NCBI RefSeq assembly: GCF_003233845.1
Contig: NZ_QKRB01000006.1
Location: forward strand, 124,001-188,000
Reading direction: 5' to 3'
From: Paenibacillus sambharensis
GTDB lineage: Bacteria > Bacillota > Bacilli > Paenibacillales > Paenibacillaceae
Length of the DNA: 64,000 nucleotides
Below the pieces are notes generated by a model, which was given only the letters and a program-made list of their open reading frames with translations, searched no databases and was not told the origin of the DNA. The first letter of the stretch is position 1, and the number at the start of each line of letters is the position of its first letter. Made by a program: the position numbers and the translations under genes. Below are positions 18,527 to 26,960 of this stretch, piece by piece.

Positions 18527-19264
18527 ATGATGAATGATCAAGAGAAAATGAACCAATCATCTGAAGAAGCCCCTAAAATGAATCGGGGCAGCAAAGCCGC
18601 CGGGCCGTCTGCATGGAAGAGAATCCTGTCCAAGAAATGGGTATCTCCAGCAGCATTTATGGCCGCCGCGGCAATCATCGTAACGTTAATGTGGGTCTAC
18701 CAGGGGACGGACAAGGCAGTCACGACATCCGAGATTACCGATCCGGCTGGGGTCAGCGAGAACGACGGTGATCAAGCAACAGCTGAAACAGGCGAAGACA
18801 GCGTTCCGGTATCAACGAGCAATGAGGCGCTTCAGTGGCCAGTAGCCGACAGGGAAGGAATTGAGACCGTTCTTGGGTTCTACGATGCCGCAGCCTCTGC
18901 GGATGAGCGCGAGAAAGCAATGGTCGTATCCGGCACCACGTATTATCCGCACATGGGTATTGATCTGGCCAAGTCTGATAACAGCACCTTCGATGTGGCT
19001 GCTGCCATGAGCGGTACGGTCTCCATGGCTGACAGTCACCCGACTAACGGCGACTTTGTGGAAATCACGCATGAAGGCGGACTAGTGACTGTGTACCAGA
19101 GCCTGAGCGAGGTTCAGGTCAAGGAAGGCGACGAGGTCAAGCAGGGAGATCTTATCGCCAAAGCGGGCCAGAATGAGCTGGAGAAGGACCTTGGGGTGCA
19201 TGTGCATTTTGAAATCCGCGAGAACGGCTCTCCCATCAACCCGGCCATTCTTCTTGAGGAATAG
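18527..19264 (+). CDS. spoIIQ: Stage II sporulation protein Q, M23/LytM-like
   Basis: Forespore membrane protein whose external LytM domain pairs with SpoIIIAH to form the engulfment channel. 245 aa: cytoplasmic Lys-rich N-terminus, one helix at ~38-58, acidic linker, LytM domain ~105-240. Zinc-ligand positions of active M23 enzymes are kept (His142/Asp146 in HMGID; His225 and His227 in HVHFE), but the usual histidine of the YxHL motif is replaced (YQSL), so hydrolysis is doubtful. ATG 18527 follows GAGGTGAT. Adjacent to spoIID as in Bacillus; a stem-loop follows. Confidence 0.92.
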   Translation: MMNDQEKMNQSSEEAPKMNRGSKAAGPSAWKRILSKKWVSPAAFMAAAAIIVTLMWVYQGTDKAVTTSEITDPAGVSENDGDQATAETGEDSVPVSTSNEALQWPVADREGIETVLGFYDAAASADEREKAMVVSGTTYYPHMGIDLAKSDNSTFDVAAAMSGTVSMADSHPTNGDFVEITHEGGLVTVYQSLSEVQVKEGDEVKQGDLIAKAGQNELEKDLGVHVHFEIRENGSPINPAILLEE

Positions 19265-19298
19265 GTTGTTAAACCAAAGACAGATCCAATCATAATGC

Positions 19299-19326
19299 GA
19301 GCAGGGAGAAATCCCTGCTCTTTGCT
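19299..19326 (+). terminator. Terminator after spoIIQ
   Basis: GAGCAGGGA (19299-19307), loop GAAA, TCCCTGCTC (19312-19320), then TTTGCTT. Perfect 9-bp stem with a tetraloop; the U-tract is broken by GC. Confidence 0.7.
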
Positions 19327-19429
19327 TATTGGCGCAAAGCCTGCGTAAAAGCAGGGCTGCCGGAACGCTATCCGGCATGGCCTGTGTGAAAATATTTGCA
19401 CGAATCGGCTTGTCACGCTTGGACACAAA

Positions 19430-19457
19430 GAATATATGCCTGCTCCCCTCATATAAT
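19430..19457 (+). promoter_or_regulatory. Sigma-E-like promoter of spoIIID
   Basis: GAATATA (19430-19436), 13-nt spacer, CATATAAT (19450-19457). This fits the B. subtilis sigma-E pattern (KMATATT, 13-14 nt, CATACAMT as I recall it). It starts transcription near 19464, ahead of the ribosome site at 19479. spoIIID is sigma-E-dependent in B. subtilis, so place and pattern agree. Confidence 0.65.
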
Positions 19458-19490
19458 GTACCAATCTATCTCGAGTTGGGAGGCGGGAAC

Positions 19491-19778
19491 GTGCATGATT
19501 ACATCAAGGAACGGACGATAAAAATCGGTCGGTGCATCGTAGAAACGAAGAATACCGTTCGGACCATTGCCAAAGAATTCGGTGTCTCAAAAAGCACGGT
19601 TCATAAGGATCTGACCGAACGCTTGCCGGAAATCAACCCTGATTTGGCTGATCAGGTAAAGCACATTCTCGAATACCACAAATCGATCAGGCATCTCAGG
19701 GGAGGCGAGGCAACGAAGATCAAATATAAGAAATCGCCGAGCAAGAAGAAGGAAGTGCTCACAGCCGGAAAATCCTGA
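19491..19778 (+). CDS. spoIIID: Sporulation transcription factor SpoIIID
   Basis: Mother-cell DNA-binding regulator acting between sigma-E and sigma-K. 95 aa, nearly identical in plan to the B. subtilis protein: MHDYIKERTIKIG at the start, the helix-turn-helix TIAKEFGVSKSTVHKDLTE, and the basic tail HLRGGEATKIKYKK that contacts the minor groove. GTG 19491 was chosen from this N-terminal match and GGAGGCGGG just upstream; a longer in-frame reading from 19329 is non-coding leader. Confidence 0.97.
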   Translation: MHDYIKERTIKIGRCIVETKNTVRTIAKEFGVSKSTVHKDLTERLPEINPDLADQVKHILEYHKSIRHLRGGEATKIKYKKSPSKKKEVLTAGKS

Positions 19779-19904
19779 CCTTTTTTCTACAAAAATAGAG
19801 GATTTTCGTCCTGAACAGCGAATGTTATGGTTCAGAGAATTTTCTCGGCTGCGGCGGCTTCTGCCGGCCGCTTAATTTATCACGGTGTGGGGGACTTAAG
19901 ACTT

Positions 19905-20906
19905 ATGTTGAGCAAGGATATCGGAATCGACCTCGGTACGGCGAACGTATCCATTCATGTGAAAGGGAAAGGAGTCGTGCTCGATGAGCCATCGGTCGTA
20001 GCGATCGAGAGTGATTCCAAGCGCGTGCTGGCGGTCGGTGAAGAGGCTCACCGTATGGTTGGACGGACTCCGGGGAACATTGTGGCCATTCGTCCGCTGA
20101 AGGACGGAGTGATCGCGGATTTTGAGATTACGGAAATTATGCTGAAGCAGTTTATCGACCGGGTGGGCGGCCGCAACTGGTACAGCCGGCCGCGGATTCT
20201 CATCTGCGCGCCGACGAACATCACATCTGTCGAGCAGAAGGCCATCCGCGAGGCTGCTGAACGCAGCGGAGCGCGTGAAGTATTTCTTGAGGAAGAGCCG
20301 AAAGCTGCCGCGATCGGGGCTGGAATGGATATTTTCCAGCCCAGCGGCAATATGGTCGTCGATATCGGCGGCGGCACAACGGATGTGGCCGTACTGTCTA
20401 TGGGTGACGTTGTGACGGCCTCTTCTATCAAGGTCGCGGGGGACAAGTTCGACGCGGAGATTATGAAGTATATCAAGAGCAAATACAAGCTTCTGATCGG
20501 TGAGCGGACCAGCGAGGAGATCAAGATGCGGATCGGCACCGTCTATCCGGGCGGGCGCAGCGAATCGATGGATATCCGGGGACGAGACATGGTAACGGGG
20601 CTCCCGATTACCGTTACGATCCGTTCGGAGGAAGTTCAGGAAGCGCTGAGCGATTCCGTCTCCCTGATTGTACAAGCTGCCAAGTCTGTACTGGAGCGGA
20701 CGCCGCCTGAGCTGTCTGCTGACATTATCGACCGCGGTGTTATTGTTACCGGCGGCGGCGCGCTGCTGGACGGACTGGATACCCTGCTCGCGGAAGAGCT
20801 GAAGGTTCCGGTTCTGATTGCGGAAGACCCTATGCTGTGCGTTGTCAAGGGTACGGGAATTATGCTTGACAACCTGGACAAGGTGTCCGCCAAGAAATTG
20901 TTCTAG
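19905..20906 (+). CDS. mbl: MreB-family rod-shape protein Mbl
   Basis: Actin-like filament protein that guides cylindrical wall synthesis under the membrane. 333 aa, the length I recall for B. subtilis Mbl. ATP-binding motifs: DIGIDLGTANV at the N-terminus, VVDIGGGTTDVAV in the middle and VTGGGALLDGLD near the C-terminus. ATG 19905 (MLSKDIGID) aligns with the family start; GGGGG lies 11 nt upstream, so initiation may be weak. An in-frame upstream GTG/ATG extension to 19827 does not fit the family. The order spoIIID-mbl-flhO-flhP supports Mbl rather than MreB. Confidence 0.95.
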   Translation: MLSKDIGIDLGTANVSIHVKGKGVVLDEPSVVAIESDSKRVLAVGEEAHRMVGRTPGNIVAIRPLKDGVIADFEITEIMLKQFIDRVGGRNWYSRPRILICAPTNITSVEQKAIREAAERSGAREVFLEEEPKAAAIGAGMDIFQPSGNMVVDIGGGTTDVAVLSMGDVVTASSIKVAGDKFDAEIMKYIKSKYKLLIGERTSEEIKMRIGTVYPGGRSESMDIRGRDMVTGLPITVTIRSEEVQEALSDSVSLIVQAAKSVLERTPPELSADIIDRGVIVTGGGALLDGLDTLLAEELKVPVLIAEDPMLCVVKGTGIMLDNLDKVSAKKLF

Positions 20907-20979
20907 CCAATCCTGTGCCGGGTATCTGGGGGGATACGCCGGCTGCAGGAATGGTGCTTAAGACATGGCCTCAGCCTAT

Positions 20980-21006
20980 TAAAGAAAACAGCCTTCTGAC
21001 CGATAA
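20980..21006 (+). promoter_or_regulatory. Sigma-D promoter of flhO-flhP
   Basis: TAAA (20980-20983), exactly 15 nt, ACCGATAA (20999-21006), against the sigma-D consensus TAAA-N15-GCCGATAT. Predicted start ~21014, 65 nt before flhO. flhOP is a sigma-D target in B. subtilis. Confidence 0.72.
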
Positions 21007-21078
21007 CTATTATAGATATGCATACTGAGTAGGGCTGATTAGCCGGCAGCAGAGCCGGGCAGCCGCAGGAGGTCATTT

Positions 21079-21945
21079 ATGCTTCGCGGATTATACACGG
21101 CAGCAGCGGGTATGGTTACCCAGCAGCGCCGCCATGATACAGTAACCAATAACATTTCAAATGCAAATACACCCGGCTATAAGCAGGTTAACTCTGTATC
21201 CCGTTCCTTTCCGGAGATGCTCCTTGAGCTGACCGGGGTTAAGGGGGATCAGCCCAAGTCGATCGGCTCGATTCATACCGGCGTATTTGCGGAAGAAAGC
21301 TTATCCATTCATCTGCAGGGCGACTTGTCTAATACGGGACGAGCTTCTGATTTTGCTCTTGTGTCCGATCTGGCTGTGCCCGGCATGGCGTTCGACGCGT
21401 CGGGCAAGTATGTTGCTCCTGATGGTACGGTTACGTTTCAGCCGCAGGCATTCTTTACCGTGCAGGACCGCGGCGGTGAAGTGAAATATACACGAGATGG
21501 CTCGTTCCATCTGAATGATCAAGGATTTTTGGTTACATCCGATGGCTCTAATGTACTGGGAGCCGATAACCAGCCGGTTCGGTTCGAGCCGGGGACTTCG
21601 CTGGAGGGTCTCTACCTGTCGAAGGACCTGAACTTTATTGATACAGCAACCGGGAACCCGACTGGCCGCCAGCTTCTGGTGTCCCGCATCGAGAATCCGA
21701 ACAAGCTGATTCGGGAAGGGAACGGCAAGTTCCGTTTCGATGGCGAAGAAGGCCTAGTCAGGCCGGTTAACGGTGAAGACCGCTTTGAAGTGCGCCAAGG
21801 CTACACGGAGCGTTCCAATGTAGATACTGCCCAAGCGATGGTCGACTTGATGTCGGCTCAGCGCGCCTATGAAACCAACCAGAAGATGATTCAATTTTAT
21901 GATAAGAGCCTTGAGAAGGCGGTCAACGAAATCGGCCGTGTCTAA
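21079..21945 (+). CDS. flhO: Flagellar distal-rod/hook-basal body protein FlhO
   Basis: Axial flagellar protein of the FlgF/FlgG family, exported by the flagellar type III system. 288 aa. The family N-terminus is seen (MLRGLYTAAAGMVTQQRR, then NNISNANTPGYK) and the C-terminal helix SNVDTAQAMVDLMSAQRAYE. Both ends form the coiled-coil core of the rod; the middle is beta-rich. GCAGGAGGTC lies before ATG 21079. First gene of a two-gene unit with flhP, behind the sigma-D-like site. Confidence 0.94.
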   Translation: MLRGLYTAAAGMVTQQRRHDTVTNNISNANTPGYKQVNSVSRSFPEMLLELTGVKGDQPKSIGSIHTGVFAEESLSIHLQGDLSNTGRASDFALVSDLAVPGMAFDASGKYVAPDGTVTFQPQAFFTVQDRGGEVKYTRDGSFHLNDQGFLVTSDGSNVLGADNQPVRFEPGTSLEGLYLSKDLNFIDTATGNPTGRQLLVSRIENPNKLIREGNGKFRFDGEEGLVRPVNGEDRFEVRQGYTERSNVDTAQAMVDLMSAQRAYETNQKMIQFYDKSLEKAVNEIGRV

Positions 21946-21975
21946 CAGGTGACGACATAGGAGGGAGAGTACACC

Positions 21976-22806
21976 TTGAACAATTCGATGATTAACGCCA
22001 TGGTATCAATGGGCGGTCTGCAGCAGAAGCTTGATATGATCTCGGATAATATCGCGAATGCGAATACAGCCGGATATAAGCGCAAGGATTCAACCTTTCA
22101 GGATCTGCTGACGAACGTGAAGCAGCAGGAGCGGGCTTTCGAGCAGCCGGTACGGCTGACGCCGCTCGGGTATAATGTAGGATGGGGCTCGCGGCTGGCA
22201 GCCATGCAGCCGGATATGACACAGGGAGCAGTGCTGCAGACAGGCAGTCCTTATGACTTCGCTATTCAGGGAAGTGCCTTGTTTGAGGTTGCAGTAGACG
22301 ATCAGGGTAATCGTGCATACACGCGCAGCGGTTCGTTCCAGCTGTCCATTAACCGGAACAATGAGCAGGTGCTGACAACAGCTGACGGATATCCGGTCAT
22401 TGCCCAGACGCCGGCTGGTGAAGGACGCGTCGTAGTACCGACAGGCTATTCCGTTCGGGTAGACGCTTATGGTAATATTCAGGCAGTATCCCCGGACAAG
22501 AATACGGTTGCTAACTTGGGACAGCTCAAGCTGGTTGAGCCGGTTAAGCCTGGCTCGCTTACAGCGACAGCCGACAATCTGTATGTTATAGCGGATGGAA
22601 CGGATGTCGATCAGGTCGTACAGCGGATTCTGCCGGCTGATACGAACGATGTCCGCGTCATGCAGGGCTTCCTTGAGCAGTCCAATGTGGATATGACCCA
22701 CGAAATGTCCGAATTGATGATTGTACAGCGGGCATATCAAATGAGCGCGCGTGCGTTATCGTCCAGCGATACCATGATGGGCTTGGCGAATAACCTCCGT
22801 GCTTGA
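21976..22806 (+). CDS. flhP: Flagellar distal-rod/hook-basal body protein FlhP
   Basis: FlgG-like rod protein partner of FlhO, 276 aa. N-terminal motif NIANANTAGYKRKDSTFQDL and C-terminal SNVDMTHEMSELMIVQRAYQ. TTG 21976 is used as start with AGGAGGGAG about 8 nt upstream; the first true ATG is four codons later. 30 nt after flhO and 19 nt before the next gene, so a small operon. Confidence 0.94.
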   Translation: MNNSMINAMVSMGGLQQKLDMISDNIANANTAGYKRKDSTFQDLLTNVKQQERAFEQPVRLTPLGYNVGWGSRLAAMQPDMTQGAVLQTGSPYDFAIQGSALFEVAVDDQGNRAYTRSGSFQLSINRNNEQVLTTADGYPVIAQTPAGEGRVVVPTGYSVRVDAYGNIQAVSPDKNTVANLGQLKLVEPVKPGSLTATADNLYVIADGTDVDQVVQRILPADTNDVRVMQGFLEQSNVDMTHEMSELMIVQRAYQMSARALSSSDTMMGLANNLRA

Positions 22807-22825
22807 GGAATAGGATGATTGTGCA

Positions 22826-23098
22826 ATGACAACGGCAAGAACCCCTGAACGCGATCAGGAACGGGTAGCGGATCAGGCAAAAGAAGGCGAAGCGGCTCCA
22901 AGCTCTTCCGCAAGGCCTTCAGGCATCCGGGTTGTACTGTGGCTGCTCCGCAAGAGCATCGTGCCTCTGTTAATGCTGGCGGCTCTTATCGGGGGCTTAT
23001 ACGCCGGATATGTGCTGCTTGGCAAAGGTCCTGCTGAGGACGTGTGGAAGTGGGAGACGTGGAAGCACATGTATGATCTTATATTCTCTAATGAATAG
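22826..23098 (+). CDS. EpuA-like small membrane protein
   Basis: 90 aa: Glu/Ala-rich cytoplasmic N-terminus, one helix (~38-65, IVPLLMLAALIGGLYAGYVLL) and a Trp-rich C-terminus (EDVWKWETWKHMYDLIF). This plan matches the EpuA family often mislabelled DNA-directed RNA polymerase subunit beta; it is not a polymerase. ATG 22826 lies 19 nt after flhP; the ribosome site (GAGGAATAGGA) is ordinary. Function unknown. Confidence 0.72.
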   Translation: MTTARTPERDQERVADQAKEGEAAPSSSARPSGIRVVLWLLRKSIVPLLMLAALIGGLYAGYVLLGKGPAEDVWKWETWKHMYDLIFSNE

Positions 23099-23104
23099 CC
23101 TACA

Positions 23105-23140
23105 AAAAGCCGTGCGCCTCTAACTGGTGCACGGCTTTCT
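23105..23140 (+). terminator. Rho-independent terminator of flhO-flhP unit
   Basis: AAAGCCGTGC (23106-23115) pairs with GCACGGCTTT (23129-23138), followed by CTTAATT. Faces the minus-strand terminator just downstream. Confidence 0.75.
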
Positions 23141-23156
23141 TAATTATATAGTAGTG

Positions 23157-23217
23157 AAAAAAAAGCGAGGGCTGTCTCCCCGGGTCGATATCATATTCGT
23201 CCGGGGAAGCAGCCCTC
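23157..23217 (-). terminator. Minus-strand terminator of the Ig-repeat gene
   Basis: On the minus strand GAGGGCTGCTTCCCCGG pairs with CCGGGGAGACAGCCCTC across a 17-nt loop, followed by GC and eight T residues (23164 down to 23157). A very stable stem. Confidence 0.85.
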
Positions 23218-23237
23218 CACTATTCTCGTCGGTCTTC

Positions 23238-25445
23238 TTATTTAATGGAAACCCTCACGCTTACAGTCTTGCCGCCATAAGTGGCTTTAATCGTTGCACT
23301 GCCTTTGCTGACAGCCGTTATCTTACCGTCCGTCACAGTAGCCACCTTGGTATTGGAACTGGTCCAGACAGCGGCATCGGTTACATTCTGACTGACGATT
23401 GTTCCTGTGTCGAGCAGGGCAGTCACTGTAACGCTTGAAGCAGCGCCCGTTGACAGCTTCAGGGAGGCAGAGGATGCGGTAAGCTTCTTCAGCTTGGGAA
23501 CCACCATTACGTTAACGGTCACCGTCTTGCCCTGGTAGGTTCCGGTGAGCTTGCTGCTTCCCGTTGAAACTGCTTTGACCGTCGAGCCTTTCATAATAAA
23601 GATGCTTTCATTGCCTGAGGTCCAGTTGATCTTGGAAGCCAGCGAAACCTTGCTGCCGTCCTTGTAATATCCGGTAACTTTAACCGCTTTGCTCTTGCCG
23701 GGGTTCAGCGTCACGGAGACAGGCTCGGCTGTAAGCTTGGTGATCTCCTGTTCTATGGCGACCTTGATGGAGACGGTCTTGCCTAGATACGATGCCGTCA
23801 ATGTCACGTTGGACGCCAGAAGTCCTTTGAGCTTGCCATTCTTGATCAGCAGGTTGGTCGAGGAGCTCTTCCACGTCACTTTGTCCGCCAGATCTTCTTC
23901 CTCTTCGCCGTTCTGATACACCAGCCGGAGGGATGGAAGGTCGGTCTCCTTCCCGATGACCACGCTGATCTGGCTCGTCTCGCTGAGCAGAGCCAGCGGC
24001 TTCTCATGGATAACAATGTGGACTTCAGCCGATTTGCCGCCTGCTGATGCGGTCAGGACCGCTTCTCCGACGCTCTTCGCGACCCACTTACCATCCTCTA
24101 TCGCTGCAACTTCCGGCTTGCTGGAAGCCCAGGTAACAAGGGATGATACGTCAGCCGTTTCACCCGCAATGGTAAGACCCTGTGCCTTGGGAAGGGCACC
24201 GCTGCCTTCAAGGAAGCCGTCTATCGTGCTGACGCCAAGCTTGATTTCTGCCAGGCTCGGATACACGGTAACATCCAGGGAGCGGGATAAACCTTTATAG
24301 GTGGCCGTAATCTTGGTTGTTCCCACTGCTTTAGGGGTGACCACGCCTCCCGATACTGTAGCGGTATATACATTGGAGGAAGTCCATTCGGCCACATGTG
24401 TGACATCCACAGGCGCCTTGTCCGCATCATCCAGAACGGACACGGTTAAGGCTTCGGGCGCATCGGTAATGATCATATGCAGCGCCTTATCGCGTGAGAG
24501 CTTCATCGCCTGATGGGATGGCCGGACAACAACACTCACAGTCTTGGAGGCTCCAAGATGAGTTACGGTGATGGTTGTTGTGCCTGCACCGACAGGATGG
24601 ATCAAACCCTTGTTCACCGTTGCGACTGCCGTATTCCCGGAATGCCAAGCCGCATCTGCCGTCACATTCTCGCTGCCGCCTGTTTTGCGGACTGCTGAAG
24701 CGGTAACCTGTTTGTCGTCGTCTCCAACCTTAAGCTCCAGCAGTTCTTCCGAAGAGATGCTGATTGAGCTGTAAGGGCTGGTTACCTTCAAGGTGACACT
24801 GCTGCTGCGTCCCTTATAGGAGCCTGTTATCACCGCTGTACCAGCGGCCAGCAGCGTGACATCGCCGTCTGCATTGACAGCAGCTACCGAGCTGCTGGAC
24901 GAGCTCCAGGCAGCATCAGCGGTCACATCAGTGAGAGAGCTCCCTTGATAAGCCGCGAGATTTAAGGAGAGGGTCTTGCCTAGCTCTATATTCTGTTGAG
25001 TTGTAAGAACTGAGCCCGCCGAGCGGATCTCAACCTTGTCATATTGGTACAGCACCTTCACTTGAAGCGTAATGGCTGAAGCAGTCTGGTATTTCACTGT
25101 AATCGTTGCGCTGCCTTCGCCCGCTGGCGTAAGCAGTCCCTTGGACACTTTTACAACCGAGCTGTTCGATGAAGTCCAAGTGGCTTCACTGGTAATATCA
25201 CGGGTCGCGGCCGTGCCGCCCGAGATACTCGCCCAAACTTTAAGCTGATGCGCGTCGTCTCCTACATAGAGGGAGAGCGGACTTGGCACAGACTCGAAGG
25301 CAATGGAATCAACTGTTTCTGCTGCAGTGGCCATACCGGCAAACAGCTGGCTGATCATTACCACGGCGAGCAGGGCGGACAGAAGCCATGAGCGTTTTGG
25401 TTTTCTTGCATAGGTATTGGTGGTGCGAAATGGTGAGTCGTACAT
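23238..25445 (-). CDS. Secreted protein of eight tandem Ig-like (Big_2) repeats
   Basis: 735 aa. The signal peptide is SWLLSALLAVVMISQLFAG with a likely cut after ATA-A. The mature protein is wholly made of about eight repeats of 80-90 residues, each with a core like WTSSNxxVATV followed by GxxxxxxxGxATIxxxYxGK and an outer strand of alternating Val. No SLH, LPxTG or catalytic domain is seen, so it is either released or held by interactions of the repeats. AGGAGG lies 5 nt before its ATG at 25445. The only minus-strand gene here, with its own terminator. Role unknown; an adhesive or matrix protein is a guess. Confidence 0.88.
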   Translation of the reverse strand: MYDSPFRTTNTYARKPKRSWLLSALLAVVMISQLFAGMATAAETVDSIAFESVPSPLSLYVGDDAHQLKVWASISGGTAATRDITSEATWTSSNSSVVKVSKGLLTPAGEGSATITVKYQTASAITLQVKVLYQYDKVEIRSAGSVLTTQQNIELGKTLSLNLAAYQGSSLTDVTADAAWSSSSSSVAAVNADGDVTLLAAGTAVITGSYKGRSSSVTLKVTSPYSSISISSEELLELKVGDDDKQVTASAVRKTGGSENVTADAAWHSGNTAVATVNKGLIHPVGAGTTTITVTHLGASKTVSVVVRPSHQAMKLSRDKALHMIITDAPEALTVSVLDDADKAPVDVTHVAEWTSSNVYTATVSGGVVTPKAVGTTKITATYKGLSRSLDVTVYPSLAEIKLGVSTIDGFLEGSGALPKAQGLTIAGETADVSSLVTWASSKPEVAAIEDGKWVAKSVGEAVLTASAGGKSAEVHIVIHEKPLALLSETSQISVVIGKETDLPSLRLVYQNGEEEEDLADKVTWKSSSTNLLIKNGKLKGLLASNVTLTASYLGKTVSIKVAIEQEITKLTAEPVSVTLNPGKSKAVKVTGYYKDGSKVSLASKINWTSGNESIFIMKGSTVKAVSTGSSKLTGTYQGKTVTVNVMVVPKLKKLTASSASLKLSTGAASSVTVTALLDTGTIVSQNVTDAAVWTSSNTKVATVTDGKITAVSKGSATIKATYGGKTVSVRVSIK

Positions 25446-25702
25446 ATGAACCTCCTGGTCGTTGGCATTCTATCTATTATTAACGGTTAAATTGGTATAA
25501 AAATGTAGATTTCATAACAAATTTTGGATGACAAAAAATGAAAGTGCCTAGGCGTAAATCCGTAAATCCCTTGCCAGCCAAGGGATAGCGGCTGCCAGGG
25601 GGCGCGAGAACAATGGTTTTTTTTTTCACGGGGTAGAGGTATAATGATGAAGGAACTCGGCTAAACGGCTCCATAGAGAGAATAAAGGGGGAGAGGAGAC
25701 GT

Positions 25703-26248
25703 TTGAACCTCCCAAACATGCTTACCGGAGTCCGCTTCCTGCTCATTCCTGTTTATGTGGTAATCTTCCTGAAGGGACATCTGATTCCGGCCTTCCTGGT
25801 CATTGCAGCGGCTGGAATTACCGACGTGCTTGACGGCTATATTGCGCGTTCGAGAGGATTGGTTACGTCTGCAGGGGCCCTTCTGGACCCGCTAGCGGAC
25901 AAGCTGATGTTTCTTACGGTCTTCGGCTCACTTGTTCTGTACGAATTTATTCCGTGGAGTGCTGCCCTGGCGCTGATTATCCGGGATGCAGGATTGATCG
26001 CGGGCTCGGCTCTGTTTCATTTTCAAGGAAAACGTACGATCCCGGCTAACCGAATGGGGAAAATAACAACTGTGCTGCTGTATGCCGCCATTATGTTTAT
26101 TTTCTTCGATTTGCCGTATGCACAGGAGCTGTTATGGGGTGTGGTGGGCTTCTCGTTCGTGACAGCCTTCCTGTACGTCATGCAGATTCTGTCGGTGAAC
26201 AAGGTGAAGGCGGAAGATGAGCGTCGCGATGTATCGGGTCCTGCATAA
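25703..26248 (+). CDS. pgsA: CDP-alcohol phosphatidyltransferase (PgsA-like)
   Basis: Membrane enzyme making phosphatidylglycerol phosphate from CDP-diacylglycerol and glycerol-3-phosphate. 181 aa with about five helices. The family motif D-x2-DG-x2-AR-x8-G-x3-D-x3-D is complete in the stretch DVLDGYIARSR...GALLDPLADK. TTG 25703 follows GGGGGAGAGGAG by 6 nt. A TATAAT at 25640 could be a -10, but the -35 region is only a T run. Other CDP-alcohol transferases of this size are possible; PgsA is the best reading. Confidence 0.82.
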   Translation: MNLPNMLTGVRFLLIPVYVVIFLKGHLIPAFLVIAAAGITDVLDGYIARSRGLVTSAGALLDPLADKLMFLTVFGSLVLYEFIPWSAALALIIRDAGLIAGSALFHFQGKRTIPANRMGKITTVLLYAAIMFIFFDLPYAQELLWGVVGFSFVTAFLYVMQILSVNKVKAEDERRDVSGPA

Positions 26249-26280
26249 CAAGCTGTAAGCGGCTTATTCCACACTGAAAA

Positions 26281-26325
26281 GGAGCTGTCCCCCCGGAATG
26301 CTTCAGATTCCAGATGGACAACTCC
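26281..26325 (+). repeat. Inverted repeat between pgsA and fabZ
   Basis: GGAGCTGTCC (26281-26290) faces GGACAACTCC (26316-26325) with one mismatch; inner arms GGAAT/ATTCC sit at 26295-26299 and 26307-26311. No T run follows, so it may be a decayed terminator of pgsA. Confidence 0.45.
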
Positions 26326-26427
26326 CTATCTCAACCTTCTGATCTGCAGCTCAGGAAGGATGTTTCTATTGTTTCTGTAGACCATGAAATTTATACATTA
26401 CGATAACCAAAGGAGTCTGTGCAACCT

Positions 26428-26859
26428 ATGCTGGATATCAAACAAATTCAGGAAATTATCCCCCACCGGCAGCCGTTTCTGCTAATTGACCGGATCTTGG
26501 AGGTTGAAGCGGGCGTACGTGCGGTCGGTCTGAAAAATGTTACGATGAATGAGCCGTATTTTGCCGGCCACTTCCCTGATTTTCCCGTTATGCCCGGCGT
26601 TCTCATTGTAGAAGCATTGGCGCAGGTAGGGGCAGTATCGATCCTGATGGTGGAAGCGAATCGCGGCAAGATCGCGATGTTTGCGGGAATTGACAACTGG
26701 CGCTTCAGAGGACAGGTTGTCCCTGGTGATACCTTAACCCTTAAGGTTGAAATTACACGTCTCAAGGGTTCCATCGGCAAAGGCCAGGCAACGGCAATGG
26801 TCGGAGACAAGGTTGTCTGTGAAGGCGAAATGATGTTTGCTCTGACCAATCCTTCGTAA
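26428..26859 (+). CDS. fabZ: 3-hydroxyacyl-ACP dehydratase FabZ
   Basis: Dehydrates beta-hydroxyacyl-ACP in type II fatty-acid synthesis. 143 aa, hot-dog fold. Catalytic His48 ([12 protein letters not shown]) and Glu62 ([11 protein letters not shown]) are in place. The family normally starts MLDxxQIxxIIPHR, which fixes ATG 26428; but AAAGGAG ends at 26415, 12 nt away, whereas an in-frame GTG at 26419 is only 3 nt away. The start is therefore somewhat uncertain. Monocistronic by appearance. Confidence 0.96.
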   Translation: MLDIKQIQEIIPHRQPFLLIDRILEVEAGVRAVGLKNVTMNEPYFAGHFPDFPVMPGVLIVEALAQVGAVSILMVEANRGKIAMFAGIDNWRFRGQVVPGDTLTLKVEITRLKGSIGKGQATAMVGDKVVCEGEMMFALTNPS

Positions 26860-26960
26860 CAGAGGGACAGATTGTATTTACATAATTCCACAGGTTTCAA
26901 AAGATAAAAATATGGTGTTTGGATAGAGGTAGTTTAATTCACAATAAGGAGTGGGCTATT

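Noticed and set aside
26369-26397. Promoter TTGTTT-N17-TATACA before fabZ
   Set aside because: Start would be within 5 nt of the ribosome site; -10 matches only 4 of 6.
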